From: Bretschneidera sinensis
Taxonomy: Eukaryota; Streptophyta; Magnoliopsida; Brassicales; Akaniaceae
Direction of reading: 5' to 3'
NCBI GenBank assembly: GCA_023935145.1
Contig: CM043700.1
Coordinates: 144,985,328-145,049,327 of the forward strand
DNA: 64,000 nucleotides
Below are positions 35,510 to 47,484 of the stretch, in pieces. How positions within the stretch are numbered: the stretch's first letter is position 1; every line of letters begins with the position of its first letter. The translations under genes were made by a program, and so were the position numbers. The notes beneath the pieces are model-generated. The model saw only the letters and a list, made by a program, of their open reading frames with translations. It ran no database searches and was not told the DNA's origin.

Positions 35510-35889
35510 TGTTATTGATACATACTTCACAAGTCTAGATCTGTAGAAACTCCGACGACCATGGGGTCTCGCTCCCCGGTGAGCGGGTGTGGGTTAGGGG
35601 GCAGTGCTCCTGTACATGATTTGGGTATGGTTTTTTACTTGATGGTTTGGGCTTGGGCCCATGAATAGCCGTGGTTTTAGAGCAAAATGAAAACTCTAAT
35701 TAGGATGCCTTAAGCTGCTTATAAATATTCTCTATGTACTGAGCATACATTGTAACGAGAGATTTATGAGGTTGATTATAGTGAAACTACTGGCGTGATG
35801 TAGCCTTATTTTGAGGTGAACCTGGGTATATCATGTCTTATTTTCTTTCTATTTATAATTTGTGTGGATGACAAGTCCCGAATCATTCA
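35510..35889 (+). repeat. Copia 5' LTR
   Basis: Direct repeat of 40079-40461. A TATA-like ttataaatattctc segment occurs around 35722. Confidence 0.93.
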
Positions 35890-35891
35890 AT

Positions 35892-35903
35892 TGGTATCAG
35901 AGC
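35892..35903 (+). other. Primer-binding site (tRNA-iMet)
   Basis: TGGTATCAGAGC, the canonical complement of the plant initiator tRNA 3' end, lies two bases after the 5' LTR. Confidence 0.9.
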
Positions 35904-35999
35904 CATGTGTTCGAGGATTAACGATCAGAGATGTTGATTGGATCACGGATTGAAATCGAAAAGTTCGAAGGGAAGAGTTTCGAGTTGTGAAAACTGAAG

Positions 36000-38900
36000 A
36001 TGGAGGATCTACTTGTGGGCAGGGACCTATGGATGGTTATAGTCAATGAGATGCTGAAGACTATGATGAGCTAGATGGCAGTGTCTATGGCAGAGGCAGC
36101 ATCGTCGGTGGTAGTTTCGACATCATTTTCAGCGGCCATCAAGGAATAGAAGAAGCTCGATTGGAAGGCATAAAGTCTGATTTGACTATGCCTGGCCGAT
36201 TCTATCCTGATAAATGTTTCTAAAGAGAATACTGAAAGAACTCTGGAAGAAGCTAGAAAGCCTTTATCAGAGTAAATCTCTAGTAAACAAATTGTTTCCG
36301 TGGAAGAAGTTGTACAACCTTCGGATGACTAAGGGTAATTCTTTCTCTGTTCATCTACATGAGTTTAACACTTTGATAGGTCAGTTATTGTCTATCAGTG
36401 TTGTTGTGACGGATGATGATAAGGCCATTACACTTTTCAGTTCACTGCCTAATTCGTGGGATAACTTGATAGTTATGATTAGTAGTGGTACGACTGATCT
36501 GCACTTTGAGAATGCCGTGGTAGCCTTATTGTCTGAGGAGATGAGGTAGTAGGGAACAAAGAACTTGTCAAATGAGGCCTTATCTGTGAGAGAGTGAACC
36601 TATGATAGATACTACAAGTGGTCTGGTGATAAACCCAAGTTCAGGGGAAGATCGAAAAGTAAGGATAAATCTAGGTTAAAGTGTAAGAAATGTAGGAAGC
36701 CAGGACATCTGAAGAAGGCTTACAGAAGTAAGAATATGAACCCTGAAAAATGGACAAACGAGAGATCAGCTTCAGGAAACAAGAACCAAGATGATGATGC
36801 TAGTGACTTAAATATGGTGTTCTGTTTGGCTCAATCAGATCGAAGTATTTGGATAATTGACAGAGGATCATCTTTTCACATGACACCTCACAGAGACTGG
36901 TTTCATGAGTATGAAACCTTTGATGGGGGAAACATTTTATTAGGAGATAACTCTTCGATAAAAATTATTGGTCGTGGGAAAATGAAGTTGAAGATAAATG
37001 ATAGGACGACCAGGAAACTTCCAAGTGTAATGCATATTCCAAGCCTCAGTAGGAACCCGATGTCAATCAGCAAGATGATAGATGGGTGAGTGAATTTCAG
37101 TTGTGACAAAAATTCATGCAAGATGACTCGTAGATCGCTAGTAATCGCACTAGGTGTTCGGTATGGTACGTTGTACAAGTTGCTGAGAAGTATAGCACAA
37201 AGTCAATGCAGTAGAGGTTTTATCTCTAAGGAGGCGACTGATGATGAGGTGAAGTCATCTATGTTGTGGCATCAGAGGCTTGGGTATATCAGTGAAAAGA
37301 ACTATCTACTTTATTGTCGAAACAAATGGTAAAGGGAGTCCCAAATTTCTTATTTGGATTCAATTTTTGTGAGCATTGTCTACATGGCAAGCAGAACCGT
37401 ATGAGTTTTAAGTCTGTTGGCACGAGGGCGAAGGGTATTCTGAATTTGATACATAGTGATGTATTTGGGCCAGTTCCGGTCTAATCTCTTAGAAAATCAA
37501 AGTATTATATCTATTTCATTGATGATTTTTCAATCTTAGAAAATCAAAGTATTATATCTCTTTCATTGATGATTTTTCAAGGTATACATGGATTTACTTC
37601 ATTAAGAGTAAAGCTGAAGCATTTGATAAGTTCCGTGAGTTTAAAGCATTGGTAGAAAATCAGATAGAAAGAAAAATAAAGGTACTGAGAACAGATAATG
37701 GAAGGGAATTTTGCTCAAACAAGTTTGAGCAATTCTGTGTGGCAAGCAACATTGCAAAACAGAAAACAACTCCATATACACCTCAATATAATGGGGTGGC
37801 CGAGAAACTCAATCAATCACTCATGGAGAGATCGAAGAGTATGTTGAGTTATGCAGGCTTGGAGCCAGAATTCTGGGCAGAAGCGGTGGCTACGGCATGT
37901 TATCTGAAGAACATGTCACCTACATCAGTTTTGCATGATCAGACACCGTTTGAGGCACTATTCAGGAAGAAGCCGAGTTTGGCTCATGTTAGGGTTTTTA
38001 AGTGTGATGCTTATATACATGTGCCAAAATATAATAGGAACAAACTTGACAGAAAATTAGTGATTTGCATTTTCATTGGTTATAAGAATGAGGTCAAGGA
38101 GTACAAGTTATGGAATCTAGAAAACATAAGTACAGTTTTCAGCAGAGATGTTGTGTTTAGAGAAACACAAAGGGATGTGGCGGTTGTCCAAGATGTACCG
38201 GAATAGCCAAAGTAGGTTCAGATTGATTTTAGCCCAAGAGACAAAGAGTGGGAGACTACCCCACAGACTGTATCAGATACTTTAGATTTTGAGTCAGTTG
38301 GGTATAAGCACGATATTCATGTTTCTGATGTAGAGGATGAGGATTTAGATGCTGGCTCGATGGTAGAGACCACGCCTGTCAAAAGGAGATCCACATGGGT
38401 TAGGAGGCCAGCCATCAGGTATTCCCTAGTGCTTGCAGTGCATTATATGCTTTAAGTATTACTAGTGATAATCCTAACACAGTGAAAGAGGCGAGGACCT
38501 CAGATGATGCAAATCTGTGAAAGGAGACTATGAAAGAAGAGATGCATGCACTAGATAGAAATGAAACATTAAGCCTTGTAAAATTACATAGAGATAGGAA
38601 GGGAATTGGGTACAAATAGGTTTTTAAGAAGAAAACAAATACTGATGGAATGGTAGAAAAGTACAAAGCACGTCTGGTTGCAGAGGGGTATTCGCAAATA
38701 AAGGGAATTGACTATAGTGAAATATTTTCCCCAGTAGAAAAGTTGACATCTATTAGATTTGTCTTATCTATGGCAGTTGCTGGTGATCTAGAGGTTGAGC
38801 AACTAGATGTGAAAACAACTTTCCATCACGGGACTTAGAGGAGAAAAATTACATGAAACAGTCTGAAGATTTGTGAGCAAAAGCAAGGAAGAGTTGGTTT

Positions 38901-40029
38901 GTAAATTGAAAAATTATTTATACGAACTAAAGCAGTCACCATAGATGTGGTATCATAAGTTTGACACATATACCATTCAACTTGGGTTCACTCGCAGCTA
39001 TACTGATCACTGCGTCTATGTGAAAATGTTAGAGGTTGATTTTATCATTTTAACCTTGTACGTTGATGATATATTGTTAATTGGAAATAACAGGGAGATG
39101 ATTAACACTGTGAAGGCATCGTTGGCCAGACAGTTTGACATGAAAGACCTAGGGCCAACAAACTTTATCTTAGGCATATAGATAAAGAGGATCTTGAAAA
39201 TCGAAAATTGTGGCTAAGTCAGAAGAAGTATATTAAAGAAGTGTTGAAAAAATTTAACATGTCTGACAGCAAACCGGTAGGGATTCCCATGCTTTTGGGA
39301 ACCAAGTTATTTGAGGAACAATGTTCGAAGACGGAGGAAGAAGTTGAAGAGATGGCACACATACCTTGTGCTAATGCAGTTGGAAGCTTGATTTATGTCA
39401 TAATGTGTACGAGACTAAATATTGCCCAAGCAATGGGAGTATGAACAAATATATATCTAATCTTGGGAAAAAACATTGGATTGGAATCAAGAGAGTTCTT
39501 AGATATCTTCGTGGCACGTCAGAGTTTGCATTGTGTTATGGAGGTATAGGGTAAGAAGAACTTGATATTATAGGATCGGTTGATGCTAATTAGGGAGGAG
39601 ACATTGATAGCAAGAGATCTAAAAGTGGATATGTGTTCAATCTGTTTGGTGGGGCGGTGAGTTGGATAAGCAAGAGGCAAAGTGTTGTTGCTCTTTCATC
39701 CACAGAAGCAAAGTATATGACGATAACTCATGTTGGAAAGGAAGCGGTTTGGCTTCAAAGGTTGTGTGCTGAGCTTGGGTTTAAAAAATGAGCAGTGAAG
39801 ATGAAATGTGATAATCAATGTGCTATCTTCTTACCAAAAAAATCCTGCATTTCATTCACGGACGAAGCACATTGATATCCAATATCACTTCATTCGGGAA
39901 AAGATTGAAGAAAATGTGATAATCTTGGAGAAAGTCGATACAACAATGAACAACGCAAATTTCTTGACTAAAGCAATTAGTCTAACAAAGTTTGAGTGGT
40001 GTGCTACTGAGATGGGCTTGAAGAAATAG
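36000..40029 (+). pseudogene. Copia gag-pol remnant
   Basis: Pieces in order: gag helical region (36214-36549, NLRMTKGNSFSVHLHEFNTL); zinc knuckle at 36682-36723, with the last Cys replaced by Tyr (CKKCRKPGHLKKAY); protease motif WIIDRGSSFHMTP, where the catalytic DSG is DRG; integrase zinc and core (LRTDNGREF, TTPYTPQYNGVAEKLN); RT from about 38620 with LYVDDILLIGNN near 39058; RNase H with SKSGYVFNLFGGAVSWISKR and ALSSTEAKYM; end MGLKK at 40029. Several stops and shifts break it, including a 47-base tandem duplication at 37487-37580 in the integrase. The changed protease and zinc-knuckle residues alone would inactivate it. Confidence 0.92.
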
Positions 40030-40068
40030 AGTTATGGGAAGTTTTCCATGTGTGTGAAGTATTTACCA

Positions 40069-40078
40069 AGTGGGAGAT
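40069..40078 (+). other. Copia polypurine tract
   Basis: AGTGGGAGA-type purine run ending directly at the 3' LTR. Confidence 0.75.
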
Positions 40079-40461
40079 TGTTAGAGTTGGTGCATACTTC
40101 ACGGGTGCAGATCTGTAGAACCCCCGACGTTCACAGGGTCCCATTCCCCAGTGAGCAGGTGGGGGTTAGGGGGCAGTACCTCTGTATATGTTTTGGGTAT
40201 GGTTTTTTGCTTGATGGTTTGGGCTTGGGCCCATGAATAGTCGTGGTTTTGCAGCAGGGTGGAAACCCTAATTAGGGCGTCTTAAGCTGCTTATAAATTC
40301 TCTATATGTACTGAGTGCACATTGTAACGAGAGATTTGTGATGTTGATTATAGTGAAACTTTTGGCATGATGTAACCCTATTCTATGGTGAACTTGGGTA
40401 TATCGCGTATTACTTTCTTTCTGTTTATAATTTATGTGATTGACAAGTCTCGAATCGTTCA
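40079..40461 (+). repeat. Copia 3' LTR
   Basis: Direct repeat of 35510-35889, followed by the 5-bp target copy cagtt. Confidence 0.93.
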
Positions 40462-41300
40462 CAGTTCTGTCAAGCTTGATATAGATGGGGCGAATTTTCT
40501 AGAGTCAAAGTCGACGAGTATTAGTGCAGTCTTTTGAGATAATGGTGGTCAAAGTGTTGGTGTTTTTCTCCAGCAAGTGAGTTATATTACTTAAAGTAAC
40601 TATGGTAGAGGCAGTGGCTGTTGTTGAAGTTTTGAGATTGGTATTGATGTTTGGTTTCACACATGTTTGTTTAGAGTTTGATTCCAATATTGTCATGTTC
40701 GCTATAGTTTTTATTTTTTATTTTTTTTTGTCGAGCTTTGGTTCCCTGATTGATGAGGCAAAATACCTTTTGTCTCTATTTTCTATAATTAAATGTTCTC
40801 ATGTTTGTAGGAATGCTAACTCTGTTGCACGTGAGAACTAGTTAGATTTGCGTGTTTTGTTATTACTTATTGCATTTGAATAAAAGGATAAAAGAGACTT
40901 GTAACTCTTTTTTTCTTAAAGGATAATTTCTCGATTTAATGAAGTCGATGTTTTTATAAAAAAATATTTTTAAGTTAAATTCATATTTTTTTTAAATGTA
41001 AGTTCAATCTTTTTTTAGCGTTTTATTTAAATTTTTATTTTTTGGAAAAAAAAGGTTTTCGAAATTAAACTAAACAGGTATTGGATATGATTTCAATCTT
41101 TATATTTTTCAAAAAAAAAATGTAAACCAATAAATTTAGGAGTTCAGAAAGACAGAAAACAAATACCACTAACATTTAGCTTTGAAATTGAGTGCACATG
41201 TGAAACAAACGTTAGGCACTCAAAAGAAATGGGAGGGTTCATGAATCATGACAGAGGAGGAGGAAGGAAAATATCAGAGAAAGGGCAACATTAGGTGGGC

Positions 41301-41302
<2 letters not shown>

Positions 41303-41348
<46 letters not shown>

Positions 41349-41349
41349 C
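41303..41349. repeat. (CT)n(TA)n microsatellite
   Basis: About 18 CT units followed by five TA units. Confidence 0.9.
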
Positions 41350-41421
41350 AACTTTAAGTGGGTCCCACCTTAAATATCTTTCCACCGTGTGCTTAGAAGT
41401 CATTAGCCGTCTCGGTTGGTT

Positions 41422-41892
41422 GGGCGTGTTAAAATTAGAATTTTTTAAAACTAATTTTAATTTTTAAAAAATAATTTCAAAAAATTAGTTTTTAAAAACT
41501 TTAAATTGATATTTTTTAACATAATTTTTGAAAAATAATCATAAAATCAATGTTTATTTCTCTGTTTTATTCTTTTTTTATGATATATAAAAAATTTTAA
41601 AATTTTAAAAATAAAATAATATTAATTATTTTTAAGTATTTAATAAATATGATAAATAAAATTAATATAGATTTTAAATTTAAACTCAAAACTAAAAATA
41701 ATTATAAAGTGTATCAAAACAGTTTTCAAAATAAGATTATCTAAATAACATTTCAATGTTTTCTGTTTTGAAAACAGTTTTCTAGTTTTATTTATTCAAA
41801 CATATTTTCTTCATAAAATATAAAAAAAAAAACCATTTTTCGATTTTCATTTTTAAAAACTAAAAATAAAAAACTATTATTCAAACGTATTC
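41422..41892. mobile_element. MITE copy A (degraded), same family as 51413-51921
   Basis: About 350 interior bases align with the second copy, for example tgtatcaaaacagttttcaa and gattttaaatttaaactcaa. The ends are eroded (GGGCGTGTT and CAAACGTATTC) and the target duplication is lost. Confidence 0.75.
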
Positions 41893-43762
41893 TATTAATC
41901 TTTGCCACGTGTCCACCGTTGAGAGTAGTTCGATCTCTTCTGTACCTTTTACCCATTTTTCCGACGTTCAAGGTTAGTTCGGTGAGTTAAAATCACCTGA
42001 TTTGTGGACCACGGTAAGCAAGGCTGAGATATGAAGGAAAAAAAAACAAATTTTATTTGTTTTTTGCTAGATATTTTTATGTTTTAAAATTATAAACATA
42101 ACTAAACTACGAAGTTTGGACAGCTAACTATTATTAATATAAAATATTTTCAAACCTTTGTTACTTGTAACAAATAAACTATTTTTTGGTGTGTTTTTGT
42201 TATATAACATTAGCCAGATTATCGAGTTATGCGCGGCCTTTGTTCAAACTTTTAATTATATGAATATACATACAAAATAATAACAAAATTCTAATTAGAT
42301 GAAACAAAAACAAGTTATTATAGATTGTGGTAATATATTAAGCTTTCTATATATTATTATTAAAATTCTAATTATATTTCTATAAAAAAATTAATTATGA
42401 TATTTTTATAATAGTATAATAAAGAACAATTAACCATAATATAAAGGATTATATTTTATATCTATTCAGACTTTTAATAACCAAAATTTCAATTTGGTAA
42501 CTACAAAAACTAATTATTATATATTTTGGTTAAATTTATATTATTGTAATAATATAATAAAAAATGATTATTAAATATTTGATTATATATTTTTCAGAAA
42601 AATTAGGTTGTAATAATAATATATTTAAGAATAATAATTATAGACAAATAGAAAAAGAATAGAGGTTTTAAACTTTCAATATTAAAAATTTAATGTTTTT
42701 TAAACAATATAAAAATATAAGACTGTCAATATGTGAAACTTGAATACAACAATAAATTTCCAAGACTAATTTTTATTTTTAAATAACAAATGGTTTGGAT
42801 TAATAAGTGAAAATGATTGGTATATATAATAATAATTAGAATTCTATTTGGTTTCCAATTGAAATTATAATCAACTATTATGTTTTAAAATAATATAAAA
42901 AATTAATGAATAATTTTAATATTGTTGAATTATTTTTCCTTTTAAGTAGTCTATTTATACATCTCAAACCATCCAATTATTATACACTAATCCCAAAAAA
43001 TCTTCTCAAACTGAGCATGGATTGTGCGTTGGTAATCTAAGGATTTACTATTTTCCATATTTAAAAAACATTCATATATTTCATCACATAATTTTTTTTA
43101 CCATATATTTACTTTTAAGTACAGAATTTTTTTTCTTCACTTTTTTAGGTTTTAAGTTTTGAGTATTACTTTTGGTATTTTAGTTATAATAACTAAGAGT
43201 TAAAAATATTTAGAAATTAACAAAAAAATAACATACTAAAATTAAAAAGATGGTAAATCTGTGCCGTTGTGATGATGTTTGGATCAAATTTAAAATAAAC
43301 TTAAAATTGAAACTTAATATTTAAAATTTGATAAAAACTTAATCAAATTAAATTAAATTAAATCACTTATTAATTAATATTTAATGCTATGTAATGAAAT
43401 TTAATAAAATTTAATTAAATTAAATTAAATTTTTAATAAATTATAAAAAATAATTTTAATTTTAAATTAAATCCAAACAACATTTATATGCAACAAACAA
43501 CTTAAAATTTTGAGATTAAATAAGTGAATGGAGTGTTTTGGTGAGCTTAAGTTCAATTGGCATTCCGGGAAAATAGGGGTACAAAAACATAATACCCCAG
43601 CCTACGTGGTGGGTTCTGATTCGTGTGAGTTCAACTAGCCCTCCACCTCACATTTACTCAATGCTCGCTCACCTTGAGGTCCTTGTATAAAATCCTCTGC
43701 CGCCTCCTGTAAAGCCATATCTCTCCGTAGTACCAAAACCCACCAAAAATCCTATTCAATTT

Positions 43763-46700
43763 ATGGTATCCAAGAACCCGAACCAGGCAGAGGGATTCTA
43801 CTTGGATCCGACTGGTATGGCGCTACCCGGAATTGGACCGTTTGCGACGACATCACCCACCACCGCCACGGCAGCGGCATCGACCGTTTCGTCATCTGAG
43901 GATCCGAGTAAGAAGATCCGAAAACCCTACACAATCACCAAGTCCAGGGAGAGCTGGACCGAACCCGAACACGACAAATTCCTCGAAGCTCTCCAGCTGT
44001 AATTTCTCCCATCTCTCAAATGTTAATATTCTCCAGCTCCTAATTCAGTTAGGGTTTTGTGGCTTTTATGTATCTAGATGTGTAACAGTGTTTGTCTTAT
44101 GTGTGTATGTCTTGTTGTTGAATTATGAATATCGTGTTGAGTTTTACTGGTCGATCTTATGTGTTTTGGTTAATTAAGCGGGGTTTTGAATGTGATTAAG
44201 CTCCGTTTGGATAAAGAAAAAGTTGAACAAAAGTGTTTATATGGAGGTATGCTTGTAGAGTTCAGGTAACAATGGGTTTGAATTGGATTGTGACGGATAG
44301 CAACTGTGATTCTTTTAAGGCAAACGTTGGGTGTATTTTGAATTGACTTTCCCTTAATATTTTGGTTTAGTTCGGGGTTTGCTTAAAGAAGTAAGGGAAA
44401 TAATCAGAAAATGGACATTTATAGGGATTTAATCTGCTACGTTCTCGGTTTCTACTTTGTCTTAGAATTGAAAAAAAAAAACCTCTGCTATGGTTTTTTG
44501 TTTTTTTTATCTGAATTCGCATCTGTTGCAGTGATGGGTTTTGTAGTGCATTTTGGAAACTTGCGTAGAGTATAAGATTGCTTAAATTTGTTCTCTTAGA
44601 GAGAAAAACCTGTGGTTTTCAGCTATTCCATTTACAAACTTTTGGTTTAAGAGGGACAATAAGATAATTCCGGATTAGCATGAATAAATTATTACCAGTA
44701 AAAATTTGGAGTATCATTTTAATCAGAGTAAATCACTTGTAGTGGACAAGTGGCAAGCGAATATACAACAATTCTTTTGTGTAGAAATTATATATATATG
44801 TATATATTTTATTGTTAAAACCCAATAAACCCACACACACGACTTGAACCCCCATCCACAAAGTAGGTAGTGAAATGTCATTGCTAACACTCCAAATCTG
44901 GAGGAACGACCCATTTGTAGAAATTAAATATACATGAGAGCATACTTAATGAGATCTATTGAAAAAAAACATGATTTGTCGATAGCTAGTTCTGTGCAAA
45001 GGTGCATTTAATACTATTTTATGTTCTTTCTTCGTGGACAACATGCTAAATTATGAACATCAGTTGGCAAATGTAAAGGTATAATATCTTTCCTTGAGAG
45101 GTTTGAACTGCAGAGGAAGTATCCAAAGGTGTTACAAGGGTCATGTTTATTAGGCTTTTCACTGATGAGAGATTGTTTTTTGTTTTATGGAGAATTTCAT
45201 TTAAGAGGGAAACTTGATTTACTATCCTCAAAGATAAGGGAGTATTCATATCTGTTTTATTCTTATCTTATGGACATTTGCACTTATCTTGTTTACATTC
45301 CATTTTGTTCAGCTTTGACCGTGATTGGAAGAAGATTGAAGCATTTGTAGGATCAAAGACAGTAATTCAGGTGCATTGAAATGCAAAATCCCCTTTCTGG
45401 TTGCTAATGTAGTTGGTATCATTAGTTTTTTTTTCATGCTTGTGTGGCACTCTTTGAATCTCCCCTTAAATTAGTAAGCCATAATTCTCTCTGTTTTTCC
45501 TTTCCTTTTTTTTAAGTCTGTCTTTCCTTTCCTTCTTCTTCTGGGCTCTTCCTTCTAGTATGGTTAGGGTTTTTCTTTCCCTCTTTTTCTCCCTCCCCTT
45601 TTCCCATACTTTTAAGGGTTGGGGTGTCAGAGATTGGTTTGGGGTTGGCATTTTTGCCACTGGTAGCTCCTAATTTGTTACCTCAAGCTGATGTATTCGA
45701 GGCTGTTGTTTGATGGTTTCTGGAAGTACGGGACAATGAATGTCTAACAAATAATATAAATTGATATGGTCTCCACAATAGTCAGCCCTTTTTTTAATGA
45801 TTTCAAATCTCCACGGGAAACATTTTTAACGTAAACACCCCTTTTTCAGATACGAAGTCATGCACAGAAGTACTTTCTTAAGGTTCAAAAGAGTGGGACT
45901 GGAGAACATCTCCCTCCCCCTCGGCCTAAGAGGAAAGCTGCTCATCCCTATCCTCAGAAATCATCCAAAAATGGTGAGTATAGTTTATTTAAAGTATCTG
46001 TAGTGACCGCACTGCCAACTTAACAGTAACCCTGTATTGATATGCCACATATGGCAGCTCCAGTGCAGTCACAAATTGCAGGGTCCTTTCAATCATCATC
46101 TGCTCTACTTGAACCTGGATATGTTCTTAGGCCTGATTCCTCATCAATGCTGATGATGAACCCTGTTACTAGTGCTGCTGCATCTTCCTGGACAAACAGC
46201 GTTCAAACAGCCGGTTTTTCACAAATGACAAAAGGTTCCTTTATTCTTACAATCTTACCCATTATGATATTACTAATGAAGACCTGATTTATTGTAGCAT
46301 TGGCCTCCTTAAAAAAATCACCATTTCATTCACATGATATGTGTTTTGCAGGGCCAGCAGTGGCAAATAACTGTTGCAGTAGCACTGAGAGTACTCCAAG
46401 AACGCGACCGATTGGGGAAATGACTGATCAAGAGAATCATGGCCATCCATTAAGAGGTGAGGCTCACATCTTTGTCTTAATTCCTGTGTTATTTTTTTTT
46501 TTTATCATTTGTGCTGTATTTATCTCATCCTCTTGCTAGCAATCATGATGCCCGTTTCTTTGTTGCAGTTCTGCCAGACTTCGTTCAAGTATACAGCTTC
46601 ATTGGCAGTGTCTTTGACCCAAATGTTACTGGTCATTTGCAGAAGCTTAAAAAGATGGATCCGATAGATGTTGAAACAGTATGTTTTATTTGGCCCCTTT

Positions 46701-47484
46701 ACCATTTGAATTTTGATATGTACTGTTGTGAATTTGTCAATCATATGAAGTGTGATTACTTTCCTATCTTTTTGGCCTCTGTTCAGGTGCTACTGTTGAT
46801 GAGAAATCTCTCCATCAATCTGACCAGCCCTGATTTTGAGGATCATGTAAGTGCCCTTTTGCTGAGCTTTTACTCTCGTAATTTGTTGATCATACTATCA
46901 TTGTCTGGATGATTCACCCAAACTGATGAATTTATCCATCATGATGTCACTGTAATATGAAAATTCAGCCCTTGCTTCAATAAGCCCTGTAATTTTAATA
47001 CTGATTGGAGGATGTTCTTGGCAGACAGACTGGGGACTGGTCCTTGAATTGTAATGTTAGGTATAAATTTTTTATGGGGTTTTCACAGGTTATTATTCTT
47101 TTGTTTAAGAAAGTGCAGCATGTCACTTTCTGACAAAGTAGAATGATTTTTTTGTATTTTGTATTAACAAATAAGACAGGCCGAATATGGTTGTTTGAGC
47201 GAATTCTTGATGGCATAGCTCAGTTTGGTGGTTCACATTTATATACTGGTTCAAATTTATTTGTCTATCACACAATTGAAACTAATATTTTTTGCCTTTC
47301 GTTTTCTTTGATAGTTTGTTCATTGAGAGTCCTGAAACTTGCATAGTTTCTGGAAATCTAACACTTGTCTTTTGAGTTGATGCAGAGAAGGTTGCTTTCA
47401 TCCTATGAGATTGAGACAGAGACAACTAATCATGTAGGTGCAAATAAAGCTTTGAATGAAGACCAGCCCAAAATTGCAGCTTAG
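43763..47484 (+). CDS. REVEILLE MYB-like transcription factor (RVE4/6/8 clade)
   Basis: Eight exons: 43763-43998, 45313-45370, 45850-45973, 46058-46234, 46352-46456, 46569-46678, 46787-46846 and 47386-47484. They join in frame to 322 residues. A single MYB-like repeat (~60-108; [32 protein letters not shown]) ends in the SHAQKYF signature (~101-107), typical of the CCA1/LHY/RVE family. The C-terminal LCL domain (~234-290: [40 protein letters not shown]) is diagnostic for the RVE3/4/5/6/8 subgroup. That subgroup binds evening elements and activates afternoon and evening clock genes. The N terminus is Ala/Thr/Ser-rich. Intron 1 (1.3 kb) and intron 7 (0.5 kb) are the largest. Length is close to Arabidopsis RVE6. 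The gene appears intact; naming an exact orthologue needs a tree. Confidence 0.92.

Larger units (their letters stand above)
35510..40461 (+). mobile_element. Ty1/copia LTR retrotransposon, full length, inactive
   Basis: LTRs are 35510-35889 and 40079-40461 (380 and 383 bp). Both begin TGTTA and end TTCA, and they differ at many positions. The target duplication is caatt/cagtt (35505-35509, 40462-40466; one mismatch). A tRNA-iMet primer site (TGGTATCAGAGC) lies just inside the 5' LTR, and a purine tract (AAGTGGGAGA) precedes the 3' LTR. The domain order gag, protease, integrase, RT, RNase H is the copia order. The coding region is broken in many places. Confidence 0.95.
40467..43762. other. 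AT-rich intergenic region upstream of the REVEILLE gene
   Basis: The first ~400 bases may be older sequence split by the copia insertion; the plus-strand frame near 40602 reads EVLRLVLMFGFTHVCLEFDS, faintly like an RNase H-type retroelement end. Further on are a (CT)n(TA)n microsatellite (41303-41349), a MITE (41422-41892) and very AT-rich DNA. The proximal promoter (43600-43760) has a ttgtataaaatcc TATA-like site at 43683. No gene is found. Confidence 0.5.

Noticed and set aside
45466..45660. Lys/Arg-rich minus-strand frame
   Set aside because: Lies in intron 2 of the REVEILLE gene as a pyrimidine tract; antisense noise.
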